Below, in pieces: positions 7,698-14,525 of a DNA stretch of 33,143 bases. The stretch comes from JBEKYD01 sp049509915 (GTDB taxonomy: Bacteria > Acidobacteriota > Terriglobia > Bryobacterales > Bryobacteraceae): assembly GCA_049509915.1 (NCBI GenBank), contig JBEKZL010000183.1, forward strand, positions 1-33,143, written 5' to 3'. Within the stretch, counting starts at the first letter, position 1, and each line of letters starts with the position of its first letter. The notes beneath the pieces were generated by a model, which was not told the origin of the DNA, did no database searches, and worked only from the letters and a program-made list of their open reading frames with translations. The position numbers and the translations under genes were made by a program.

Positions 7698-9146
7698 ATG
7701 GCCAGCAAAACACCCATCACGGTCGCTTACGGCGACGGCATCGGACCGGAAATCATGAACGCCACGCTGCGGATTCTGGAAGCGGCGGGGGCGGCGCTCG
7801 AAATTGAAACCATCGAGATCGGGGAGAAGGTGTACCTGCGCGGGAATACCGCCGGTATCGATCCCGGCTCCTGGGAATCCCTGCTGCGAACCAGGGTTTT
7901 TCTGAAAGCGCCGATCACCACCCCGCAGGGCGGCGGATTCAAGAGCTTGAATGTCACCACGCGCAAGACCCTGGGCCAGTATGCCAATGTGCGGCCCTGC
8001 GTATCCTATCATCCGTTCATCGAGACCAAGCACCCCGTGATGGACGTGGTGATCGTGCGCGAAAACGAAGAGGATCTCTACGCCGGCATCGAGTACCAAT
8101 TGAGCCCGGACGTAACCTCATGCATCAAGCTCATCACCCGGCCGGGGAGCGAGCGGATCGTCCGCTACGCGTTCGAATACGCGCGCCGTCACAACCGCAA
8201 GAAGGTTACCTGCTTCATGAAAGACAACATCATGAAGATGACCGACGGGCTGTTTCACAAAGTCTTCGACGAGATCGCCGTCGAATATCCGGATATCCAG
8301 AAGGAAGCCTGGATCGTGGATATCGGCGCCGCCAAGTTGGCCGATACGCCGGAAGCTTTCGACGTGCTGGTGATGCCGAATCTCTACGGCGACATACTTT
8401 CGGACGTGGCGGCGCAGATTGCCGGCTCGGTAGGGCTGGCGGGGTCGGCCAACATCGGCGACAAGTGCGCCATGTTCGAGGCGATTCACGGCTCGGCGCC
8501 GCGGCGCGCCGGGCAGAACCTGGCCAATCCGTCGGGCCTGCTGCTGGGCGCGGTGCTGATGCTGGTGCACATCGATATGCCGGAGACCGCGGCGCTGGTA
8601 CACAACGCCTGGCTGCGCACCATCGAGGATGGCATTCACACCTACGACATATTTACGGAAGGAATCAGCACGGCGAAAGTGGGGACCAAGGAATTCGCCG
8701 CCGCGGTGGTGGCGCGGATCGGACAGCGGCCCAACCGTCTGAAGCCGGTGGCCTACGCCCACCGGACGGGGGTTGCCCCGGCGGCGCGGCCAGCTTCCGC
8801 GGCGGCCCGCGCAGTCAGTTCCGAAATCCGGGGAGTGGACCTTTTCGTGACGTGGCCGTCACGCAATCCGGAAGCCCTGGCTGCGGCCATGCGGCCATTG
8901 GCAGCCGACGGGTTGAGCCTGGAAATGATCGACAACCGCGGGGTAAAGGTGTGGCCAGCGGGCTCGGCGGAGACATTCTGCACGGAGAGTTTCCGCTGCC
9001 GCTTCCTGGCTGACGGCGGCACGGGCATGAAGCCGATCCTGGGGTTGTGCGGGCGAGTGGCTGAGGCCGGTATCGACATTGCCTCCACCCAGACGCTACG
9101 CACTTTCGACGGAAAGGCAGGCTATTCGCTGGCCCAGGGGCAGTAG
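7698..9146 (+). CDS. icd: Isocitrate dehydrogenase (Thermus/Rickettsia-type, NADP likely)
   Basis: Oxidative decarboxylation of isocitrate to 2-oxoglutarate in the TCA cycle. The 482-residue length and the two-part build match the Thermus/Rickettsia type, which has an extra C-terminal domain. The catalytic core covers about residues 1-345: ITVAYGDGIGPEIM at the N-terminus, RENEEDLYAGIEY, the lysine-bearing CFMKDNIMKMTDG, metal-binding NLYGDILSDVAAQ, and MFEAIHGSAPRRAG. A distinct C-terminal domain follows an alanine/proline-rich linker (about 345-375). R269/R270 stand where NADP enzymes carry basic or aromatic residues and NAD enzymes usually carry an acidic one, so NADP is the likely cofactor (inference). 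ATG 7698 was chosen because upstream codons in this frame overlap the hemerythrin gene and read as low-complexity sequence unlike the family. No operon partner is evident. Confidence 0.93.
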   Translation: MASKTPITVAYGDGIGPEIMNATLRILEAAGAALEIETIEIGEKVYLRGNTAGIDPGSWESLLRTRVFLKAPITTPQGGGFKSLNVTTRKTLGQYANVRPCVSYHPFIETKHPVMDVVIVRENEEDLYAGIEYQLSPDVTSCIKLITRPGSERIVRYAFEYARRHNRKKVTCFMKDNIMKMTDGLFHKVFDEIAVEYPDIQKEAWIVDIGAAKLADTPEAFDVLVMPNLYGDILSDVAAQIAGSVGLAGSANIGDKCAMFEAIHGSAPRRAGQNLANPSGLLLGAVLMLVHIDMPETAALVHNAWLRTIEDGIHTYDIFTEGISTAKVGTKEFAAAVVARIGQRPNRLKPVAYAHRTGVAPAARPASAAARAVSSEIRGVDLFVTWPSRNPEALAAAMRPLAADGLSLEMIDNRGVKVWPAGSAETFCTESFRCRFLADGGTGMKPILGLCGRVAEAGIDIASTQTLRTFDGKAGYSLAQGQ

Positions 9147-9190
9147 GGAACGCGTGGTTTAACCCACCTGGGGATTTCGCAGTTTAGGCA

Positions 9191-9280
9191 GGCAACCGCT
9201 CCCTGGCGGGCGCGGCTCGGTTCCGGATTTTCGCGTCCGCAGTCACTTACTGACTCGCGAACGGTTGACGGGAACGGATT
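9191..9280. repeat. REP-like intergenic inverted repeat, copy A
   Basis: In the 259-base gap after icd, the left arm starts GGCAACCGCTCC and ends GCGGCTCGGTT (9191-9222). A degenerate inverted counterpart lies at about 9252-9280 (GACTCGCGAACGGTTGACGG...). The left arm shares its first 12 bases and about 15 of the next 20 with the element at 23308. A dispersed palindromic repeat family is the simplest reading; a transcription terminator for icd is an alternative, although no T-run follows. Confidence 0.5.
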
Positions 9281-9319
9281 TTCCCAGGCGGCTGGTTTGG
9301 GCGCGTGTCCGTCTGTGAC

Positions 9320-9348
9320 TGATTGTTTCCTCAGGCTCGTGCTAAGAT
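9320..9348 (+). promoter_or_regulatory. Possible sigma-70-type promoter for the receiver-like gene
   Basis: TAAGAT at 9343-9348 is preceded by TGC, giving an extended -10 form. A weak -35 (TGATTG, 9320-9325) lies 17 bases upstream. The predicted transcript would have a leader of about 50 bases before ATG 9406. Single-site matches like this are common by chance. Confidence 0.3.
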
Positions 9349-9405
9349 CGAAGTTCCTCCTTCTTCCTCGTATAGAGACTTGGGCACACCAATCGACGTA
9401 TCTAT

Positions 9406-9786
9406 ATGCCAAAACCGGAGCCGAAGCTAGTTCTCGCGGTTGTAAGCGACTTGTTTTTTTCCGTCAAATTGACCGACGCAGCCAAGCGCAACGGACTGGT
9501 GCTGGAGTTCGTCAAAGACGGCAAGGAAGTGATCGAGAAGGCCAAAGGGCATCCCTCGCTGATTATTTTCGACCTGAATTTCGATGCCGTCCAGCCGCTC
9601 AAGCTGATTACCAAGCTGAAGGGTAACTCCGAGACGAAGCCCATCAGCCTGATCGGCTATCTTTCGCACGTGCAGGGCGAGCTGAAGTTAAAGGCGCAGG
9701 AAGCCGGCTGCGATATGGTGATGGCGCGTTCGGCTTTTTCGCAGAACCTTCCGCTGATCTTCAAGCGTCACTCGAGCCTCGGATAG
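9406..9786 (+). CDS. Degenerate receiver-domain (pseudo-receiver) protein
   Basis: A 126-residue alpha/beta protein with the layout of a response-regulator receiver: strand LVLAVVSDLFF, helix VKLTDAAKRNG, strand SLIIFDLNFD with a central D56, strand ISLIGYLSHV, and CDMVMARSAFSQNLPLIF near the end. D56 is at the phospho-acceptor position, but the other conserved residues are missing: the acidic pair is S14/D15, the switch Ser/Thr after strand 4 is a glycine or tyrosine, and the invariant Lys-Pro is replaced by Ala-Arg. Canonical phosphorylation is therefore doubtful and it may act as a constitutive binding module. It is monocistronic, convergent with the DUF3443 gene 38 bases away. The family call is by pattern only. 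Confidence 0.65.
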   Translation: MPKPEPKLVLAVVSDLFFSVKLTDAAKRNGLVLEFVKDGKEVIEKAKGHPSLIIFDLNFDAVQPLKLITKLKGNSETKPISLIGYLSHVQGELKLKAQEAGCDMVMARSAFSQNLPLIFKRHSSLG

Positions 9787-9823
9787 GTCGCGCGAGCGAT
9801 CCGGCGCGCCGAGGCGCGAGTCC

Positions 9824-11137
9824 TCAGAACGCCCAGAAGCCGTTCGGGTAGCTGCTGTTGGACCCGGCGATCCCCACGAACACGGAGCGGCCGAAGAAGA
9901 ACGGCAATCCCAGATCGACGTAGTCGGTGGAGGGACCGGTCCCGCTATCTCCGCCCAGGTCGTTGAACGCCGCGTAACCACTGGCAAACAAGGTAGACGC
10001 GTCGGCGATGCTAAACTGCACCGCACCCTCGACGCCATTGGTTCCATGCGCGGTGACGGTGAATGGGATCGTGGAGGCCGGGCAGTAGTAGCCCAGCAGT
10101 TCGCCGCTACACTCTTTCATCCCCGTCGAGGCCAGGCTAGCAGCATCGGAAAAGAACAAGGCGTTCGAACCACTGTCGATAAAGCTTCCGTTGTTGGGAG
10201 AGGTATAGGAGACGCCATTGTAAACAACCGTGGGGAAGTTACCGTACTGGTCGATCTCGTAAACCTGCGAGCTGCCCAGGCCGTTGTCGGACTGGGTTCC
10301 GATGCCGAAGATCAGCGATCCGGCGACGGAGGCCGCGCCGCCGGCGGCGACGGACGGCAGCGTGATCAACACACCATTGGTGTCCGCGGAGGAAAACGCC
10401 GAAACCGGATTCCGAAGCTGCTGTTGCAGCGGCACGTCGGCCGCCGTGCATTCCCCGTTCGGGCAAGTGAAATACTGGGGAACTGAACCCGAGGTGCAAG
10501 CGCTGCCACAATCCTGTGGAAACGTCCCAATGCCCAGAATCCCATTGGCGCCAAGGCTCTCGAGGGTGTTGAGGTCCACCACCAGACCGGGGCTCGGGGC
10601 GGCGGCAAGGCAACTCGTGGGCACGGGGAAAGAGGGAGATGCGGCAATAATCTGGATGGGAACTCCCGAACCCGCGGCTTGCCCGGGAACCTGGGTGGCC
10701 ATTTCTCCGGTGCCGGCGATCTGTATGCTGGCCGACGCGAGCGGCCCCCAGACGTAGGCGAACGAAGCGAACTGGATGCACTCCTGCAGCACATTGCCGC
10801 TGGAACTTTGGACGCTGGGCAGCGAAACGGTCAGCGCCGAAGAAAGGACTCGCAAGCCCACCGAGCCGGTATCCACCAGAACGTTGGGGAGGGTTTGACA
10901 ATTGGTTGTACTGCCAGGAGCGCAAACCGTGACCGAAGTCCAGATGCCGTTCACGTACCCGCCTGCCGGTCCCAGCGCCCCAAAGCCGACTGTGACGGGC
11001 GCCGTGTTCACCACCGACGGGGTTGGTGTAGGGGATGGGGTGGGGCTAGGTTTGCCGCCGCCACCGCAACCCGCGAAGGCAATCAAGCCGGCCGCCACCG
11101 CTGGAACGCAGCCGCGCGCGCCCTTCCCGTGTCTCAT
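9824..11137 (-). CDS. DUF3443 lipoprotein with pepsin-like D[TS]GS motifs
   Basis: A 437-residue exported protein. The N-terminus has a hydrophobic stretch ending IAFAGC, a good lipobox, followed by glycines and a Ser/Pro/Thr linker, so it is probably a lipoprotein. The rest matches the DUF3443 pattern: NGILGIGTFPQDCG, FGIGTQSDNGLG and cysteine-rich ECTAAD-type segments. Two motifs, VDTGSVGLR (D89) and FIDSGSNALFF (D321), each follow a hydrophobic strand and sit 232 residues apart. This resembles the paired catalytic motifs of two-lobed aspartic peptidases. Whether it cleaves anything is unproven. Its start overlaps the stop of the DUF2844 gene as ATGA, and the two families typically travel together. 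Confidence 0.8.
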   Translation of the reverse strand: MRHGKGARGCVPAVAAGLIAFAGCGGGGKPSPTPSPTPTPSVVNTAPVTVGFGALGPAGGYVNGIWTSVTVCAPGSTTNCQTLPNVLVDTGSVGLRVLSSALTVSLPSVQSSSGNVLQECIQFASFAYVWGPLASASIQIAGTGEMATQVPGQAAGSGVPIQIIAASPSFPVPTSCLAAAPSPGLVVDLNTLESLGANGILGIGTFPQDCGSACTSGSVPQYFTCPNGECTAADVPLQQQLRNPVSAFSSADTNGVLITLPSVAAGGAASVAGSLIFGIGTQSDNGLGSSQVYEIDQYGNFPTVVYNGVSYTSPNNGSFIDSGSNALFFSDAASLASTGMKECSGELLGYYCPASTIPFTVTAHGTNGVEGAVQFSIADASTLFASGYAAFNDLGGDSGTGPSTDYVDLGLPFFFGRSVFVGIAGSNSSYPNGFWAF

Positions 11138-11583
11138 TGCACTACCTCCGCGGAGACGCTGCCAGGCACAAGGCCTGGCACATAGGCGTACCCGTGGAAG
11201 GACCGCATATGGCCGCCGCTGACAAACACGAGCTTATCCGTCCGCACGATCAAGGGCCCACCGCCGTAACGCCGCGTCTTCGATTGCAGGGCCACCTGGA
11301 GTTCCGTCATGCTGGAGCCCAGCAATTGCTGCAGATTGGGCATGCGCGACGCCTGCCAGTTGACGCCGAAGACCAAGCCCTCCGGCGAAACAAATTCCCT
11401 CACGACAGTACCGTCGGCGGCGGTGATCTGGTGGAGCTTATAGCCCTGACGGACCTCTTCGCGATCCGCACCGCGCATAACCTGCCGGTCCACGCTCACC
11501 GACGACTCATATTCGCCTAACGCCGCCGCCGCTGGCGCGGCCGCCAGGATCAAAATCGATAAAGCTGCCAAAGTGGCTTTCAT
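11134..11583 (-). CDS. DUF2844 exported protein, partner of DUF3443
   Basis: A 149-residue protein with a clear signal peptide (MKATLAALSILILAAAPAAA, cleavage probably before LGEYESS). The mature part shows the DUF2844 pattern: YKLHQITAADGTVVREFVSP, LVFGVNWQASRMPNLQQLLG, and the C-terminal HMRSFHGYAYVPGLVP. Function is not known. The gene is first in a two-gene leftward operon; its TGA overlaps the ATG of the DUF3443 gene by four bases, implying coupled translation and related jobs in the cell envelope. The 240 bases upstream (11584-11823) hold no gene that I can support. Confidence 0.8.
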   Translation of the reverse strand: MKATLAALSILILAAAPAAAALGEYESSVSVDRQVMRGADREEVRQGYKLHQITAADGTVVREFVSPEGLVFGVNWQASRMPNLQQLLGSSMTELQVALQSKTRRYGGGPLIVRTDKLVFVSGGHMRSFHGYAYVPGLVPGSVSAEVVQ

Positions 11584-11823
11584 AACGTCGAATCCGTATC
11601 TAGCCCAGCCCTGGCGGCATGCGACCCGGGTTCAGGCCGTGCGCGATCCAGATCATGAGAATGGAGCGTACAATGATGAGCCGGTCTCGCGTCTGTGTGG
11701 ACGGACGATATGGGTCCCAAGTTCCACGCCGCCCTTGAACGCGTGTGCGTTTCATACCCGCGGGCCGCGAGTCGCTCGAAAGGCGGCGCTGCAGGCTGAG
11801 AGTCCGCGCCTCGGAGGGACAGC

Positions 11824-12972
11824 CTACGGCAATTCCTCCACCATCTGATCGATTTCCGCTGGGCGGATGTAAAAGTGGGGTGACGTCCGCACCCAGCCCG
11901 CTCTTGGCGCGGCCGAGATTCGGGCGGCGGTGAGCGTACGAACGATGTCGCGCGCCTCGACGCCTGGTTTGCGAAAGCTGACGATGCCAGCGCCGGTATC
12001 GGGCGTACGGGTCCCTAGCACTTCGTAACCTTTTGCCTGGACGCCGGCGGCAATGCGGTCGCCGAGCGCCTGCACTTGCGGCCCAATGTGCTCGATGCCG
12101 ACGTCAAGTAGAAATTCAATTGCCGCTTTTAAACCAAAGCAACCAATAGTATTTAGAGTGCCACATTCGTAGCGGCCGGCATCCGAACGGAGGGTCATGT
12201 CGCGAGAGGCGTAGTCGGCGTAGCGGGCCACGTTGGTCCAGCCGAATTCCACCGGCTCGACGCGGTCCTGCAGCTCGCGGCGGAGGTACAGGATGCCGCA
12301 GCCCTCGGGCCCGAGCAGCCATTTGTGGCCGTCGGCAGCCAGCGCATCGATATGGCAATCCTCGACATCGATCGGGAATGCGCCTAGTCCCTGGATCGCA
12401 TCTAGCAGATAAATGCACGAGTTACGATGGCAAATTTCGCCAATTGCCTGAACTGGAGCCCGATAGCCGCTGAGAAACTGAACGAAGCTGATCGCCAACA
12501 GGCGGGCGCCGCGCACGGCCTGCTCTATCTGCTCCAACGAAGAATCCACATGGAGCCAGGTAACCTCAACGCCACGATTCTCTAAGCGCTTCCAGGGGTA
12601 ATAATTAGCTGGAAATTCCTCGACAAATGCTACAACTCGATCGCCAGGCCTCCAGTCGAGCCCCATGGCGACGGTAGCGATGCCCTCGGAAGTATTCTTG
12701 ACCAGGGCGATCTCGGAACGGTCGGCATGAATCAGACGGGCCGCCGCCACGCGCAGGCCCTCGTAGGCGGCGAGCCAGTGGTCGTAGTGCAGGCTGCCAA
12801 AGACCAGAGCGTCCTCGGCCAGTTCCTGCATCGCTCTGGCTGCCGGCAGCACCAACGGCGCCACGGCCGCGTGATTGAGGTAAATTAATTTCTCCCGGAT
12901 GGGGAAATTGGTCTGGTATCGCTCCCAAAGGGGGGCGGAGTTTAGGAAACTTAACTGAGAATCGGTAGGCAC
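11824..12972 (-). CDS. PLP-dependent class V aminotransferase / cysteine-desulfurase-like enzyme
   Basis: About 382 residues with the fold-type I class V pattern: YLNHAAVAPL near residue 31, ALVKNTSEGIATVA, the strand ISFVQFLSGYRAPV, YLLDAIQGLGAFPIDV with the cofactor-binding Asp, and the Schiff-base lysine K217 in ADGHKWLLGPEG. Then follow YECGTLNTIGCFG and the small C-terminal domain. Such enzymes include cysteine/selenocysteine desulfurases, isopenicillin-N epimerase-like proteins and kynureninase relatives. No desulfurase active-site cysteine loop stands out, so the substrate is not assigned. The GTG at 12972 is uncertain: the AAGGAA in front of it leaves no spacing, and no better in-frame start exists downstream before conserved residues. 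It is divergent from the M48 peptidase gene, with 38 bases between them. Confidence 0.85.
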   Translation of the reverse strand: MPTDSQLSFLNSAPLWERYQTNFPIREKLIYLNHAAVAPLVLPAARAMQELAEDALVFGSLHYDHWLAAYEGLRVAAARLIHADRSEIALVKNTSEGIATVAMGLDWRPGDRVVAFVEEFPANYYPWKRLENRGVEVTWLHVDSSLEQIEQAVRGARLLAISFVQFLSGYRAPVQAIGEICHRNSCIYLLDAIQGLGAFPIDVEDCHIDALAADGHKWLLGPEGCGILYLRRELQDRVEPVEFGWTNVARYADYASRDMTLRSDAGRYECGTLNTIGCFGLKAAIEFLLDVGIEHIGPQVQALGDRIAAGVQAKGYEVLGTRTPDTGAGIVSFRKPGVEARDIVRTLTAARISAAPRAGWVRTSPHFYIRPAEIDQMVEELP

Positions 12973-13007
12973 TTCCTTTACAATACGAAAAGGATCTCCC
13001 GGAGGGG
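12955..13007 (+). promoter_or_regulatory. Promoter and strong RBS for the M48 peptidase gene
   Basis: CTGAGA (12955-12960) and TACAAT (12979-12984), 18 bases apart, form a fair sigma-70-type pair. GGAGGGG (13001-13007) is placed well before ATG 13011 and fixes that start. The -35 element lies inside the 5' end of the divergent aminotransferase gene. Confidence 0.5.
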
Positions 13008-13010
13008 AAG

Positions 13011-13823
13011 ATGCAACGCCTCGGCCAATTCGTTTTCGCCGCCGGTATGAGCATGACGCTCGCGGCCGCGCTGGTTTCGGCCGGCGATCCGCTGATCGCC
13101 GAGTACATCAATCGTCTGGGGCAGAACCTGGTGCGGAATTCGGACGCGAAGGGGCCGTTTCGTTTCAAGGTGATCGAATCGCCGGAGGTGAATGCCTTTG
13201 CCCTGCCCGGAGGGTACGTGTTCGTTTATAGCGGGCTAATCCGAATCGCCGATGAAGAGGATGAGCTGGCTGCCGCGATGGCGCACGAAATCGCGCACGT
13301 GGCGGCGCGCCACATGACCAGACAGGCTACCAAGACGCAGCTTGCGAACATGGCGGCCATCCCGGCCGGCATTCTTCTGGGTGGATGGACCGGTTACGCC
13401 GCGCGGCAAGGCGCCGGGCTGGCGATTCCGATGACCTTTTTGAGTTTCGCCCGGAAGGATGAATCCGAAGCCGACTATCTGGGTGTGCAATACCTGTACG
13501 CCGCCGGCTACGATCCCACCGGCGCGATCAGCATTTTCGAGAAAATGGAAGCCCTGGAGCGGCGCACACCGGGCACGATTTCGCGCGCGTTTTCGACCCA
13601 TCCCATGGACGCCGACCGGATCAAACGCACCGAGAAAGAGATCGAAGCCATTTTGCCGGGGCGCCAGCAGTACCTTGTCACCACATCCGATTACGCAGCC
13701 ATGCGCCAGCGCACGATGGCGCGCGAGGTCCCCCAAAGGACCACTCCCGGGCAACCGACGCTCAAAACCGCCCAGGGCGCCAGAGTTCCCGGCGCGGTAG
13801 GGGGCGCGGGCGGCCGGCGCTGA
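13011..13823 (+). CDS. M48-family zinc metallopeptidase, exported
   Basis: A 270-residue peptidase. Zinc-site motif HEIAH (H92, E93, H96) in MAHEIAHVAARHMTR and the third-ligand motif ESEAD (151-155) are intact, as is the family stretch EVNAFALPGGYVFVYSGL. A hydrophobic N-terminus (about residues 7-24) looks like a signal peptide, so it probably acts in the periplasm on envelope proteins, as related M48 peptidases do. The start is fixed by a strong GGAGGGG. Related proteins usually have about 40-50 residues (a YSxEKExALG-type region) between the signal and the DPxIxEYxxRLG segment; here that region is almost absent, so the N-terminus may be shortened. The C-terminal 50 residues are low complexity, and no TPR domain is present. 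Confidence 0.87.
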   Translation: MQRLGQFVFAAGMSMTLAAALVSAGDPLIAEYINRLGQNLVRNSDAKGPFRFKVIESPEVNAFALPGGYVFVYSGLIRIADEEDELAAAMAHEIAHVAARHMTRQATKTQLANMAAIPAGILLGGWTGYAARQGAGLAIPMTFLSFARKDESEADYLGVQYLYAAGYDPTGAISIFEKMEALERRTPGTISRAFSTHPMDADRIKRTEKEIEAILPGRQQYLVTTSDYAAMRQRTMAREVPQRTTPGQPTLKTAQGARVPGAVGGAGGRR

Positions 13824-13832
13824 TGCCGCTCT

Positions 13833-13888
13833 CTCGGCTGGTGTGGGACAGGGTGTCCCAACGGCCGTGTCCCGGATACACAGCCGAG
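13833..13888. repeat. Nested inverted repeat downstream of the M48 gene
   Basis: CTCGGCTG (13833-13840) pairs perfectly with CAGCCGAG (13881-13888), extended by TGT/ACA. Inside, GGGACA (13845-13850) pairs with TGTCCC (13854-13859) around a 3-base loop. It starts 9 bases after the M48 stop. A factor-assisted terminator or a palindromic repeat is plausible; there is no T-run for a standard intrinsic terminator. Confidence 0.5.
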
Positions 13889-13964
13889 CCCATTTGGGTT
13901 CAGCTAACACACTTGTAATCATCCGGATTCAATTGGTGCGACAGTTGCAACCGACAGCCATGGC

Positions 13965-14525
13965 GTGAGCTTCAAGTTATCTATTCGCGGTGGTTTGGCG
14001 GCTATATGCCTGGTGGCGGGGGCGGCGGCGGCAACGCTGGAGCAGTTGTCGCTGGCAGATCTGGTTACAGATTCTACGGCGATCGTGCGGGGCACGGTCG
14101 AAGACGCTTCGGTGTCGGTCAGCGGACCGGTAATCTATACCCACTACACCATTCGGGTATCGGAGCAACTGAAGGGACCGGCCACGAGCGCGGCCACGGT
14201 GGAAGTGGTGCTGCAGGGCGGCAAGGCGAACGGGGTGGTGCAGCGGTTCGCCGGAGTTCCGCAGTTTCAGGCGGGCGATGAGTATGTCTTCTTCCTGTGG
14301 ACGGGGCCAAGCGGGCGCACGCAGTTAACCGGGCTGACGCAGGGTTTGTTCGCGGTGGGAACGCCGGGGGCGGCGAACCCGGTGGTGACGCGCGCGGCCA
14401 GCCAGGAAGCCATGCTGGATGCGCGGACGCATCGACCCGTACCGGCGCCGGCGCTGAGCATGACGCTCGCCCGGTTGCGCTCCCAGATTGCAGCCGCACT
14501 GGCGGCGCCGCGGGCAAATCGATGA
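13965..14525 (+). CDS. Small exported protein of unknown function, coupled to the matrixin gene
   Basis: A 186-residue protein starting at GTG 13965 (the nearby ATG at 13960 runs straight into a stop in its own frame). Residues 8-24 are hydrophobic and alanine-rich, consistent with a signal peptide cut near AAAA-TLEQ. The mature part reads TAIVRGTVEDASVSV, YTHYTIRVSEQLKGP, VEVVLQGGK and FQAGDEYVFFLWTG. This is a beta-rich pattern seen in short exported domains that sit next to secreted peptidases, but I do not recognise a named family. The stop overlaps the matrixin start as ATGA, so the two are probably made together. A chaperone or inhibitor role for the peptidase is only a guess from position. 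Confidence 0.7.
   Translation: MSFKLSIRGGLAAICLVAGAAAATLEQLSLADLVTDSTAIVRGTVEDASVSVSGPVIYTHYTIRVSEQLKGPATSAATVEVVLQGGKANGVVQRFAGVPQFQAGDEYVFFLWTGPSGRTQLTGLTQGLFAVGTPGAANPVVTRAASQEAMLDARTHRPVPAPALSMTLARLRSQIAAALAAPRANR

Noticed and set aside
9787..9823. GC-rich palindromic stretch between two convergent genes as a bidirectional terminator
   Set aside because: The pairing (TCGC/GCGA and GGCGCGCC) is short and no T-run follows on either strand.
11584..11823. Short open frames in the 240-base gap between the DUF2844 and aminotransferase genes
   Set aside because: No ribosome-binding site, no domain pattern, and overlap with the ends of neighbouring genes.
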